From Bog-473 sp963743785 (lineage in GTDB: Bacteria; Actinomycetota; Acidimicrobiia; Acidimicrobiales; RAAP-2), in contig CAVURD010000024.1 in NCBI GenBank assembly GCA_963743785.1, positions 1-64,000 on the forward strand: a stretch of DNA of 64,000 nucleotides, given 5' to 3'. Below, in pieces: positions 1 to 8,919 of this stretch (position 1 is its first letter; the number at the start of each line of letters is the position of its first letter). The notes under the pieces were generated by a model. The model was not told where the DNA came from, searched no databases, and saw only the letters and a list, made by a program, of their open reading frames with translations. The translations under genes and the position numbers were made by a program.

Positions 1-643
1 CAGCGACTCGATCACGATCTGCATCCCCAGATACGCAATGTCCCACCGCGAGTCCTCCAGCAAGGACCAGATCTGCTCCTTCAGGAAGGGACTCATCGGA
101 TAGGCCTCGCCCAACTTGGTCGACAGGTACTTGGCGAACACCTCGGTGTGCCGCGCCTCGTCCATGGTCTGGGTGGAGGCGTAGTATTTGGCGTCGATCC
201 ATGGCACGGTCTCGACGATCTTGGCGGCGGTCATCATGGCGCCCTGCTCGCCGTGCATGAATTGGCTCAACGAGGCCGTGAAGAACTCGATGCCCAGCTG
301 GGTGTATTCCTTGTCCGACCATGCGGCCAGCGGCGAGCCCGGCAGCCGGCCCGCTACCCGGGCCACGGCCAGCATCGGGCTGTCCTGCTCGGCCACCAGA
401 CGCTCGGGGTCGACGTCGGTGGCCCAGTCCAGGTCGGTCACGCTGTTCCACTGCGAGCCCATGGCCTTGTTGTAGAGCGTGACCAGTTGCGTCCCGGTTC
501 CGCTCGTAGTCCCATAGGAAGGCCCGATCGGCATTGTCGTGGATGATGTGGATGGCCTCGTCCATCTCCCCTGGACTCGGCGGCGGAGGCGTGTCCCCCG
601 CCCCCGATCCCGACGCAGCCCCCGACCCCGATCCGACGGTCAT
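1..643 (-). pseudogene. Ferritin-like diiron protein, partial and frameshifted
   Basis: The C-terminus lies beyond base 1. Reading the minus strand gives a helical protein with two metal-ligand motifs, HGEQGA and DEARHTEVF, about 40 residues apart, as in ferritin/ribonucleotide-reductase-like diiron proteins. The start is ATG at 643, after a GAGGAG ribosome site about 9 nt upstream. The N-terminus is a Gly/Ser/Pro tail. The frame breaks at the CCC run 493-495: upstream it reads FLWDYERNR, and after one base is removed it continues as QLVTLYNKAM. This is the last visible gene of the minus-strand catabolic operon that starts near 7678. Oxygenase or electron-transfer roles are both possible and the substrate is unknown. 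The break may be a homopolymer sequencing error. Confidence 0.7.
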
Positions 644-648
644 GTCGG

Positions 649-1556
649 TCACTCCTCTTCCCGCCCATGTTGGCGTTCGGGGCCGCCTTCTCGACCAGCC
701 CGGGGATGACCTCGCCCAGTTCGGCGGGGTCCCAGCGGTCGTCCTTGTCGACCCCCGGCCCGGCCACCCAGCCCTCGGCCACCGAGATGTTGCCGCCCAT
801 GACGTTGAAGACCCGCCCGGTGATGGCCGCCGACTCGGGGCTGCCCAGCCACCACCAGGGGAGCGATGTTGCCCGGGTCCAATGGGTCGAACTCCTCGGG
901 CTTCGTGGCCGCCGAAGCAGCGCCCATGCCCAGGTTCTCGGTCATCCGGGTCAGGGCGGCCGGGGCGATGGCGTTGACGGTGACGCCGTAGCGGCCCAGC
1001 TCCATCGCCGCAATGATCGTCATGGAGGCGATACCGGCCTTGGCTGCCCCGTAGTTGGTCTGCCCCACGTTGCCGTAGATCCCCGACGGCGACGTCGTGT
1101 TGATGATCCGGGCATCGTTGGTCTCGCCCGCCTTGGAGCGGTTGCGCCAGTACTCACTGGCGTGGCGCATCGGCGCAAAGGTCCCCCGCAGGTGCACCCG
1201 GATGACGGCATCCCATTCCTCGATCGTCATGTTGACCATCATCCGGTCACGTAGGATCCCGGCGTTGTTGACCAGTACATCGAGCCCGCCGAAGGTGTCG
1301 ATGGCGGCTGGATCAGCCGCCCGGCCCCGTCGTAGTCCGAGACGTCGTCGCCGTTGGCCACGGCTTCCGCGCCCATGCCCCGGATCTCGTCGACCACCTC
1401 TCCCGCCGGACCGGCTGGCCCCGGTCCCGTCGACCTCGGCCCCGAGGTCTTCACCACGATCCTGGCGCCCTGGCTGGCGAACTCGAGGGCGTGCTCGCGC
1501 CCGATGCCCAGGCCCGCCCCGGTGATGACGACGATGCGTCCGTCGTTGATGCCCAT
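649..1556 (-). pseudogene. SDR oxidoreductase (3-hydroxyacyl-CoA dehydrogenase-like), multiply frameshifted
   Basis: A short-chain dehydrogenase of the same family as the intact gene at 62283. The start is ATG at 1556 with GGAGC upstream. The first frame shows the Rossmann motif GAGLGIGREHA. The conserved stretch NDLGAEVDGTGAS appears only in another frame, between about 1450 and 1415, so two compensating indels sit there. A third indel near 1307-1310 separates AGRLIQ from the VLVNNAG region. The catalytic NYGAAKAG (Tyr-x3-Lys) follows. Another break near 845-860 moves the C-terminal substrate loop to a different frame, and a last one near 655 is needed to reach the stop. Family knowledge: such SDRs oxidise 3-hydroxyacyl-CoA thioesters using NAD(P). 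Whether this is decay or poor consensus cannot be settled here. Confidence 0.8.
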
Positions 1557-1623
1557 GATGTTCGCTCCTTTATCTCGTCTCCCTCGTATGTCTCGGATCT
1601 CGTATCTCGCATCTGTATGCTCG

Positions 1624-3262
1624 CTACCGCTGCCGTCCTGCCGCGGCTGCTGCCGCTGCCGCTGCTCGATACTGGTCACGCAGCAGCCGCTTGTAGATCT
1701 TCCCCGTATCCTCGCGCGGCAGCTGGTCCACGAAATCCACGGTGCGTGGGCACTTGAAGTGGGCCGGCCCGCCCGGCAGAACGCCATAAGCTCGCCTGCC
1801 AGCCGATGCCCCGGGCCCCGCTGACCACCACCCCCTCGGCCGGCTCCACCACGGCCTTGACCGCCTCACCCCACTCCTCGTCGGGCACCCCGATGGTCGC
1901 CACGTCGCCCACGGCCGGATGCTCGAGCAGCACGGCGTCGACCTCGGCCGGGTATATGTTCACGCCGCCCGAGATGATGAGGTTGGCGGTGCGGTCGGTC
2001 AGGAACAGAAAGCCCTCGTCGTCCATGTAACCCATGTCGCCGAGGGTGAAGTAGTCGCCCCGGAAGGCGTCGTCGGTCTTCTCGGCGTCGCCGTAGTAGT
2101 CGAACTTGCTGGCGGCCGGGGCCCGCAGGAAGACCAGGCCGATCTCGCCCGGGGCCACCGGATTGCCCTCGGGGTCGGCCACCTTGACCTGGTCGGCCAG
2201 CATCGGGCGGCCGACCGTCCCCGGGTGGGCCAGCCACGTGGCCGAGTCGACCAGTGTGCCCAGCCCCTCGGTGGCGGCGTAGTACTCGACCACGATCGGG
2301 CCCAGCCACTCGATCAGCGCCTGTTTGACTCCGACGGGACAGGGCGCGGCGCCGTGGATGATGAAGCGCAGCGATGACAGGTCCGACGCCTGCCGCACGC
2401 CGTCGGGTAGTGCCAGCATGCGGTGGAACATGGTCGGCACCATGTGGGTGTGGGTGATCCCGTGCCGCTCGATGAGCCGCAGCGTCTCGGTCGGATCCCA
2501 GTGCTCCATGATCACGACGGGCACGCCGTAGACGAAGGGTATGGCGATGGAGAAGGCCAGCGGGGCGGCGTGGTAGAGCGGCCCAGTGCACAGATGGACG
2601 TCGACACTGCGCTCCCAGTCCTCGTCGTAGCCGCAGAAGTTGACGGCGGCCAGCGCGCTGGGCGCCTGACCCTCGCGGTGGACGCCTTTGGGGCGACCCG
2701 TGGTGCCCGACGTATAGAGCATCTGGGTGCCGATGACCGGGTCGTCGATGTCCGACCCGTCTTCGGCGGCGATCACCTCGTCGTATGACGCAAACCCCCG
2801 TCGGTCGCCGCCGACGCCCAGACGGATCAGACCCGACCCCGATCCCGACCCCGACGCAGCAGCACCCGTTTCTGCTGACGCTTCCGTCGACGCGGACGCC
2901 TCCGCGATCTTGTCGCCCAATTCGGTCGCACCAATGAATGCCTTGGCCTCGCAGTTGGCGACGATGTACGCCGCCTCCTCGCCGGTGAGGTGCCAGTTGA
3001 TCGGTGTCAGCCGCAGGCCGGAACGCTGCGCCGCGTAGAGCACCTCCACGAATTCAGGCCGGTTGGTGCACATGAGGGCCACGCTGTCGCCCGGGGCGAG
3101 GCCTCGCGCCCGCAGCGCCCGGACCAGGCGGTTGATGTTGGCGTTGAGCTCACCGAACGTGCGGTCGCCATACGCCGTGATGACGGCCGGACGGTCGGGC
3201 CCCTTCGCCGCCCACCAGGCCAGCAGCATGCCCTCGGCTGCCGCGGCCGCCCGATCCTTCAC
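1624..3262 (-). pseudogene. Acyl-CoA synthetase (AMP-binding), frameshifted near C-terminus
   Basis: ATP-dependent acid:CoA ligase of the FadD type. It shows the adenylate-forming loop YTSGTTGRPKG, the TGD-like GDYFTLGDMGY, the hinge region ISGGVNIYPAE, and in a shifted frame the catalytic-lysine tail LPREDTGKIYKRLL. The start is GTG at 3262, overlapping the stop of the DUF35 gene by 4 nt (GTGA), which implies coupling. Between about 1815 and 1765 the frame changes twice: VVVSGARG, then HRLAGELMAFCRAG, then AHFKCPRTVDF. Both breaks lie in G/C runs. A Ser/Gly/Ala-rich insertion (plus coordinates about 2815-2905) sits between the N-terminal lobe and the P-loop. It likely activates the substrate degraded by the neighbouring dehydrogenase, thiolase and SDR. 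The acyl substrate is unknown. Confidence 0.85.
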
Positions 3263-3741
3263 GCTGGCGTCGCCGCCGGTGTGAAGAGTGGCAATTGCCG
3301 ACCGTCGGAAAGCGGCTCCCAGGTCACCGTCACCGCCATGCCGATGCGGACGTCTTCGGGTGGACACCCAATGATGTTGGTCATCATGCGCACACCCTCA
3401 TCGAGGTCGACCAGTGCCACGACGTAGGGCTCGCCGTGCGAAAAGGTGGCACCGGTGGCCGCTGGATTGTGCTCAATCGTCGCCGCATGCACGACGGCCC
3501 GACCGCTGGCCGTGCGCCATTCCAACGTCGACGCGCCTGCCCGGTCCGACTGCCCCGACTTTCCCGACTGCGCCGGGTGGTCCGCCCCCGAGTCGCCCAG
3601 CCCGTCCGCCGCGCAGTACGGGCAGAAGAACCGCGGGTAGAAGATCCCCCGATCACACGACGTGCACCACTGCACCAGCAACGTGCCCTCCCGGGTGGCC
3701 TCCCAGAAGGGGCCGCTCTCGGCGCCAACCGGCGGTTCCAT
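3259..3741 (-). CDS. DUF35 zinc-ribbon/OB-fold protein
   Basis: A 160-residue acyl-CoA-associated protein. It has an N-terminal rubredoxin-like zinc ribbon (CTSC and CPYC pairs about 14 residues apart) and a C-terminal OB-fold ending in a typical VTWEPLSDG stretch. Between them is an unusual Ser/Gly/Gln-rich insert of about 25 residues. DUF35 proteins pair with SCP2-type thiolases, as ChsH2 does with Ltp2, and the thiolase-like gene lies directly upstream. The start is ATG at 3741 with an ACGGAG site; an in-frame stop upstream rules out a much longer N-terminus. The stop overlaps the acyl-CoA synthetase start. The two proteins probably form one complex. Confidence 0.85.
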   Translation of the reverse strand: MEPPVGAESGPFWEATREGTLLVQWCTSCDRGIFYPRFFCPYCAADGLGDSGADHPAQSGKSGQSDRAGASTLEWRTASGRAVVHAATIEHNPAATGATFSHGEPYVVALVDLDEGVRMMTNIIGCPPEDVRIGMAVTVTWEPLSDGRQLPLFTPAATPA

Positions 3742-3844
3742 CCGGGTCCGCTCCGTCTTGACCCGCTCGACCCGCTCGACCCGCCTGTCCTCCCCCCAGC
3801 CGCCGCCGCCACCGCAGCTCTCGCTTCTCCTTCGTCACCGGCCG

Positions 3845-5029
3845 TCACAGTGTCGCCTCGGTTCCCAACACGGCCGTGGACATGCACGAGAGCACCACGC
3901 CCGAACCGTGGGCCACCGCGATCTCGGGCCGGTCGACCTGGCGGGCTTCCGCTTCGCCCCGCAGCTGACGGACGGCCTCGACAATGAGGAACATGCCGTA
4001 CATGCCGGGGTGAGTGAACGACAGGCCGCCACCGTTGGTGTTCATGGGCAGGGATCCGCCCGGTCCGAGCTTGCCGTCCTCGACGAATGCACCGCCTTCA
4101 CCCTTAGCGCAGAACCCGAGGTCTTCGAGATGGAGCAGGGCGGTGATGGTGAAGCTGTCGTAGCCCATGAGGACGTCGACGTCCCCAGGCGTGATCCCGG
4201 CCGCCTCGAACGCACGGGACCCCGATACCGCACCCGGCGTCGTCGTGAGGTCCGGCATCTGGGTGATCATCAGATGGTCGTGGCAGGTGCCGGTGCCCAA
4301 CACGTAGACAGGCGGTTTGCGCAGCGAGCGCGCCACCTCGGCGCTGGTCATCACGAAGGCACCGGCCCCGTCGGTGACCAGGCAGCAGTCGAGAAGATGC
4401 AGCGGGCTGCTCTGCAGCGGGGACGCCAACACGTCGTCCACCGTGATGGGCGTCTGGTAGCGGGCCCGAGGGTTCAGGGCGGCCCAGTCACGGGTGCTGA
4501 CGGCGATCTGGGCCAGCTGCTCGGAGCTGGTGCCGAAGTCGTACATGTGCCGCGAAGCCGCCAGCGCATACGGACCCATGGGCATGCGCAGCCCGAACGG
4601 CCACTCCCATTCGATCATCGGGTTGGGCCCGGCCAGCCCCCGCCTCGGCACCTGACGCTGGCGCCTCCGATCGCTGCGAGGTGTCGACGCGTAGACGCTG
4701 ATCACCACGTTGCACAGCCCGGTGGCGATGGCGGCTGCGGCGTGCTCGAGGTGGACCTCGTAACTGGAGCCGCCGGTCATGGTCGAGTCGGTGAACGTCG
4801 GCGCGATCCCTAGATACTCAGCCAACCCCATCGCCGACTCCGCGTGGCACACCCCATCGACGTCACCCAGGGCCAGCCCGGCGTCATCGAGGGCGGCCAG
4901 GACCATGGCGACCTCGAGCTCCCGGCCGGTGCGTTCGAGCTCCCCGGTCGGCGAGACGTCGTCGGCCACACCGACCACCGCCGTCGCCCCCCGTAACGTC
5001 CGATCGACCCCCGTCATGCCCTCGAACAT
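3845..5029 (-). CDS. Thiolase-like protein (SCP2/Ltp2 type), partner of DUF35
   Basis: About 394 residues of thiolase fold. C-terminal signatures are NGGGLSFTHPGMYG with the conserved His, LEDLGFCAKGEGG and a YDSFT motif. At the usual nucleophile position the sequence reads GGSSYEVHLE, with no cysteine. Cysteine-less thiolase-like proteins with an adjacent DUF35 partner include the steroid side-chain aldolase Ltp2, so a retro-aldol or other C-C cleavage of a CoA thioester is more likely than Claisen thiolysis; this is inference. The start could be ATG at 5029 or 5017; ribosome-site spacing does not decide. A GAGCCTGAG-type repeat fills the gap to the upstream dehydrogenase gene. Confidence 0.85.
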   Translation of the reverse strand: MFEGMTGVDRTLRGATAVVGVADDVSPTGELERTGRELEVAMVLAALDDAGLALGDVDGVCHAESAMGLAEYLGIAPTFTDSTMTGGSSYEVHLEHAAAAIATGLCNVVISVYASTPRSDRRRQRQVPRRGLAGPNPMIEWEWPFGLRMPMGPYALAASRHMYDFGTSSEQLAQIAVSTRDWAALNPRARYQTPITVDDVLASPLQSSPLHLLDCCLVTDGAGAFVMTSAEVARSLRKPPVYVLGTGTCHDHLMITQMPDLTTTPGAVSGSRAFEAAGITPGDVDVLMGYDSFTITALLHLEDLGFCAKGEGGAFVEDGKLGPGGSLPMNTNGGGLSFTHPGMYGMFLIVEAVRQLRGEAEARQVDRPEIAVAHGSGVVLSCMSTAVLGTEATL

Positions 5030-5036
5030 CCCCTCC

Positions 5037-5103
5037 GCTCAGGTCTCAGGCTCAGGATCCGGCTCAGTCTCAGGCTCAGACTCGGACTCGGGCTCAGACC
5101 GGC
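5037..5103. repeat. Degenerate 6-9 nt CTCAGG/CTCGGA repeat between genes
   Basis: The gap between the acyl-CoA dehydrogenase stop (5104) and the thiolase-like start is almost entirely a degenerate tandem repeat of CTCAGG, CTCAGT and CTCGGA-type units. It belongs to the set of small repeats found at junctions throughout this window. No promoter or terminator is apparent in it. Confidence 0.7.
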
Positions 5104-6480
5104 TCAAGCGTTCTTGGGAAGCTCGGAGAACGGGGTCACCCGGTCGTTGTTGGGTTCCTTCGGCAGCCCGAGCACGCGCTCACCGATGATGTTGCGCTGG
5201 ATCTGGTCCGTCCCCCCGTAAATGGGTGGCGCCTGGGCGAACAGCGCCATCTCGGTGACGCTCCCGGCAAAGGGGTCGCCGGTCGCCTGCGACAGCGAGG
5301 CCTTGTCGTCGGCGTTGTAGGCGTGCAGCATGCCGGACGGCCCGGCAATCCGCAGTCCGACGTCACGGGTCAGCCGCACGATCTGGCTCATCGATAGCTT
5401 TGACACGTTCGGCATCCCCGGGATGTCGCCGCCCTGCTCCTTGACTGCCTTGAGCCGCAGGCCGTTGAACCGCCCCAGCTCGCCCAGGGTGTACAGGCGG
5501 GCCAGATCCTGTCGGATACCGGCATCACCGTTCACCTTGTTCTTCTGGGCCAGCCCGATCAGCATGCCGGCGCCGCCCCGCATGGCGGTCAGCGCGCCGC
5601 CACCGCTCCGCCGGCCGCTGCCCCCACCCGACTGGCCCGACTTGGCCGACTTGCTGGCCTTGCCGTTGGTCGGGGCCTGGACGAAGTCGCCCACCCGCTT
5701 GGGGAGCGCGCCCATCACGGTGCCCGGTTGGGCCAACCCGCCACCGGCGGCGTTGCCGCCGCCTGAACCCAGACCGGCCCGCTCGTTCATCAGCGTGGTG
5801 TTGGCGGCGGCCCACCCGTGGTTGAGGCCACCGATAAGGGCGGCGTCGGCCACCCGGGCGTCGGTGATGAACACCTCATTGAAGAGGGTGTGTCCGGTCA
5901 TTTCTTTGAGCGGCCGGACGTCGACTCCGTCCTGGAGCATCTCGAAGGCGAAGTACGAGATGCCTTGATGCTTCGGCACGTCCACGTCAGTCCTGGCCAA
6001 CAACATCCCCAGGTCGGCGTACTGCCCGCCCGAGGTCCAGACCTTCTGCCCGTTGATGACCCACTCGTCGCCGTCCCTGACGGCCCGGGTCTGCAGACCG
6101 GCCAGGTCGGATCCCGCCTGGGGCTCGCTGAAGAGCTGGCACCACGCCTTTTGCCCGGTCACGATCTCGCGAACGTAGTGGTCGATCTGCTCCTGCGAGC
6201 CGTGGGCGGCGATCGTCGGGGCGGCCAGCAGCAGGCCGAGGCCGGCCGGCGCACCGAGCGCACCGAAGCCAGCGATCTCGTTCGACACCGCCACGGCGTC
6301 GGTGCGGGGGATCCCCCTGCCGTAGGCATTGCTGGGCAGACTTGGGGCTGACCAGCCGGCCAGGCCGAGTCGCTCCCACCATTCACCAACGGTGAGGTCG
6401 GGATCCCAGTTCTGCTGCAGCCATGAGCGCACTTCGCTCAGGAGATCGTCGGTTTGCAGGGGCGTCGCGGTGTCGGTCAC
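5104..6480 (-). CDS. Acyl-CoA dehydrogenase family protein
   Basis: A flavoprotein that introduces an alpha-beta double bond into acyl-CoA. Signatures are the FAD-binding QLFSEPQAGSDLAG, VINGQKVWTSG, and the C-terminal YGGTDQIQRNIIGERVLGL. The position where many dehydrogenases carry the catalytic Glu (YEGT) is Gly here. This is common in FadE-type heteromeric or alternative-base members. The start is GTG at 6480 with GGGAGG 6 nt upstream; a longer reading to 6651 is Arg-rich and unlikely. The protein is 458 residues long, with a Ser/Gly/Lys-rich insert (plus coordinates about 5579-5664) in a loop before the last helical domain. It belongs to the minus-strand operon with thiolase-like, DUF35 and ligase genes. 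Confidence 0.9.
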   Translation of the reverse strand: MTDTATPLQTDDLLSEVRSWLQQNWDPDLTVGEWWERLGLAGWSAPSLPSNAYGRGIPRTDAVAVSNEIAGFGALGAPAGLGLLLAAPTIAAHGSQEQIDHYVREIVTGQKAWCQLFSEPQAGSDLAGLQTRAVRDGDEWVINGQKVWTSGGQYADLGMLLARTDVDVPKHQGISYFAFEMLQDGVDVRPLKEMTGHTLFNEVFITDARVADAALIGGLNHGWAAANTTLMNERAGLGSGGGNAAGGGLAQPGTVMGALPKRVGDFVQAPTNGKASKSAKSGQSGGGSGRRSGGGALTAMRGGAGMLIGLAQKNKVNGDAGIRQDLARLYTLGELGRFNGLRLKAVKEQGGDIPGMPNVSKLSMSQIVRLTRDVGLRIAGPSGMLHAYNADDKASLSQATGDPFAGSVTEMALFAQAPPIYGGTDQIQRNIIGERVLGLPKEPNNDRVTPFSELPKNA

Positions 6481-6618
6481 GTGGTTCCTCCCGGTAGCCA
6501 GTTCGTCAGGCCCGTTCTCTCGTCGGACCTGCGTCTTGCCTACGTCCATATCTAAGTCGTCTCTATGTCGTGGTCTGAACCTATCCGTTACATCCCGGAT
6601 CAGGCGACTTCTCGTTCC

Positions 6619-6708
6619 CGGCCGATCCAACCCGATCCAACCCGATCCCAACCGATCCCACTCATTCCAGCTCTGATTCCAGCTTTGATTCGAAAATCCA
6701 TCGTTTCC
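6619..6708. repeat. CCGATCCAA / GATTCCAGCT low-complexity tract in gap 6481-6724
   Basis: The 244-nt gap between the dehydrogenase and the DUF2889 gene holds tandem CCGATCCAA/CCGATCCC units followed by GATTCCAGCT-like units. No gene is seen. The dehydrogenase is probably co-transcribed from 7678, but a promoter in this gap cannot be excluded. Confidence 0.55.
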
Positions 6709-6724
6709 CGCGAGGCCACGCTCG

Positions 6725-7678
6725 TCAGACGAGCCGTCCGGCCTGGAAGAGGGAGGAGAGGAGATCGTTGAGGTGAGTACACGTCGACGTGCCCACTAGG
6801 TCGTCCCTCACCAGAGATCTGAGATCGCCCACCCGTTGACCGACCAGGCGCCCGGCGCTGGCGGCGGCCTGCGGGCACTCGGCCCAGGGCAGCACCCGGG
6901 GCGTGGCCACGCAGGCGACGATCCGACCACCCGCGCCGCCGTTGTCCCCACCATCCCCGCCGCCGCTGAAAATGTCATCAGACGAGTTGTCAGACACGAG
7001 TGCCTTGACCGTGTACTCGTGCAGTACCGAGGTGGTGCCATCCGGCCGGGCGTACGTATCCCGGAACATGGCCCACACCTCGTCGCCGGTCCGCTCGATC
7101 AGACGCTGCCGACGCAGCGTCCCGGCGACCAGGTCGGGCATGGGGTGCCAACCTTCTCGATCGGCCGGTACGTCGGGCCCATCGGGGGTCGGGATCTCCC
7201 GTTGCCCTCGTATGTGCACCATCATCGATCCCGCTTCGGCCCAACCGGCGCAGACGTCGACGGGCAGGCCGTCGATGAACTGATCGGAGAGGGGACCAGG
7301 GAGAAGTCCGGAATAGAGGGTGCCGTATCCAGCCAACATGGCCACGACCGGAAGCTCGGTCAGCAGCACCGAGCGCAGGCTCCCCGGCTCGCACACCTGG
7401 TCGACCGCAGCCCGAAAGCCCCGACCGACCCGGCGGCCCACCAGTCCGGCGGACCACGGGGAGTCGGGCACCAGGTCGAGCGCGACCAGGGTCAGGTCGG
7501 CCGAAAGCGTCGCCCGGCACGACGCCGTGTCATCGCCTTGACACGCGACACCTGTGAGCTCGAAGCCACCATCAGGCCGGGCAAGGACCTCGAGATGGCT
7601 GGTCCGGCGGATGGACCCCGGCCGCCTCTCGGGCAGGTGGGGGAGGGGTTCGGCGAGCGCATGGGCCACGTGGGTCAC
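6725..7678 (-). CDS. DUF2889 family protein
   Basis: About 317 residues. It matches the DUF2889 pattern: an N-terminal RRTSHLEV stretch and a conserved C-terminal CTHLNDLLSSLF. Family members recur beside CoA-thioester and sterol-like catabolic genes in actinobacteria, but no biochemical function is established. The start is taken as GTG at 7678, because a TACCGT -10-like box lies 7 nt upstream (leaderless pattern). The reading to 7723 would overlap the divergent gene. A Gly/Asp/Asn-rich insert near the C-terminus is another low-complexity insertion. It is probably the first gene of the operon reaching to base 1. Confidence 0.75.
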   Translation of the reverse strand: MTHVAHALAEPLPHLPERRPGSIRRTSHLEVLARPDGGFELTGVACQGDDTASCRATLSADLTLVALDLVPDSPWSAGLVGRRVGRGFRAAVDQVCEPGSLRSVLLTELPVVAMLAGYGTLYSGLLPGPLSDQFIDGLPVDVCAGWAEAGSMMVHIRGQREIPTPDGPDVPADREGWHPMPDLVAGTLRRQRLIERTGDEVWAMFRDTYARPDGTTSVLHEYTVKALVSDNSSDDIFSGGGDGGDNGGAGGRIVACVATPRVLPWAECPQAAASAGRLVGQRVGDLRSLVRDDLVGTSTCTHLNDLLSSLFQAGRLV

Positions 7679-7701
7679 GGCGCCAACGGTAGCGTCGCGG
7701 T
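7679..7701. promoter_or_regulatory. Overlapping divergent -10 boxes
   Basis: Only 23 nt separate the two divergent starts. On the plus strand TAGCGT (7690-7695) precedes ATG 7702 by 6 nt. On the minus strand TACCGT (7691-7686) precedes GTG 7678 by 7 nt. The boxes share bases 7690-7691, so polymerase can occupy only one side at a time. The -10 spacing implies leaderless mRNAs. This is pattern-based inference. Confidence 0.55.
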
Positions 7702-8850
7702 ATGGACCCACTTGCCAAAGCATTCGACTCCTGGATCAACGCCCAGCGGGCGGCACTGGACACGATGGTGCAGGCGACCGGGGTCCCGGGCACCGATGTC
7801 GACACGGCCGAGGGGTACCGGTGGGTGACCCGGCTCTCGACCTTGGCCCTCGAGTGGCTGGTCGAGAAGTCCGACCCGCTCCACCCTCAGCTCTTCCGGC
7901 TCCAGGACGAGTACCGCAAGCTCCTCGTGGACAATCCCGACGTCAACTACCTCTTCTGCGTCCTCGATGACACCCGCAGCTACCGCCTCACCGGCACCCG
8001 TGGCCAGTGCGCCTACCTGGGCATGACGTTCGGCACGCCCTTCGGGCAGGGGGAGGTGGGAGGGCGCACGGGGACGCAGACCCAGACCCATATCGATGAG
8101 TACGACATCGGTCCGAACGGGGAGGTCGACATCCTGATCGCCCCAGCGGCGGACATGCCCGACCCCCGGCCCCGCAATTCGATCGTCTTGGAGCCCGGGA
8201 CGGCGCAGCTGGCCATTCGGGAGACGCACTGGTGGAAGACGCCCGATCGTCTGTCGAACCTGCGCATGGAGCTGGTGGGGGAAGTCCCGCCACCGATGCT
8301 CTCATCAGATGAGCTGGCCCCCAAGCTCGAGTTCGCCGCTATGTTCCTGCAGTTCGTCGGGGGAACGGCCGTCCAGATGTGGCACGACGCGGCGACGAAC
8401 ATGAACACGTTCGGCGGGACGGCCGGCTCGGAGCACGTGGCGGCGCAGGACGACGAGGTGCGTTCGCACTCAAACGCCGAGATGACCTACCACGGCGGCC
8501 GCCTCCGGTTGGAGCCCGGTCAGGCCCTGGTGGTGACGGTGCACGAGCCGGACCGGCCGTTCCTGTACTGGGGCCTGACGCTGACCTCGCCCTGGATGGA
8601 GAGCTTCGACTACCGCTACACCACCACGGCGCTCAACAACGAGACCGCACGGCGATCGGCTGATGGGAGCTGGCAAATGGTCATCGCGGCCGAGGATCCT
8701 GGGCCCGGCGTGGAGAACTGGCTCGATACGGGAGGTCGCCTGGAGGGCTACATGCTGGTCCGTTGGGTGCTGGCCGATGGTCCGCCGCATCCGACGGCCC
8801 AACTGATGTCGGTAGCGGACTTGCCCCGCCCGGCCGGGACCATGGCCTAG
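7702..8850 (+). CDS. DUF1214 domain-containing protein
   Basis: 382 residues, soluble, with no signal peptide or membrane segment. The C-terminal half carries DUF1214-like features: YHGGRLRLEPGQAL, the WMESFDYRYTTTALNN region and a closing NWLDTGGRLEGYMLVRW. DUF1214 proteins are often beside sulfotransferase and lipid catabolism genes in actinobacteria; the biochemical role is unknown. The start ATG 7702 follows TAGCGT by 6 nt, suggesting a leaderless message. It is divergent from the DUF2889 operon and convergent with the sulfotransferase. Confidence 0.75.
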   Translation: MDPLAKAFDSWINAQRAALDTMVQATGVPGTDVDTAEGYRWVTRLSTLALEWLVEKSDPLHPQLFRLQDEYRKLLVDNPDVNYLFCVLDDTRSYRLTGTRGQCAYLGMTFGTPFGQGEVGGRTGTQTQTHIDEYDIGPNGEVDILIAPAADMPDPRPRNSIVLEPGTAQLAIRETHWWKTPDRLSNLRMELVGEVPPPMLSSDELAPKLEFAAMFLQFVGGTAVQMWHDAATNMNTFGGTAGSEHVAAQDDEVRSHSNAEMTYHGGRLRLEPGQALVVTVHEPDRPFLYWGLTLTSPWMESFDYRYTTTALNNETARRSADGSWQMVIAAEDPGPGVENWLDTGGRLEGYMLVRWVLADGPPHPTAQLMSVADLPRPAGTMA

Positions 8851-8919
8851 ATGTGATCTCTTGCGGTCGCCGGTCGCCGGTCGCCGTCTCGGTCGAAATG
8901 GCGAGACGCCATCGAGGAT

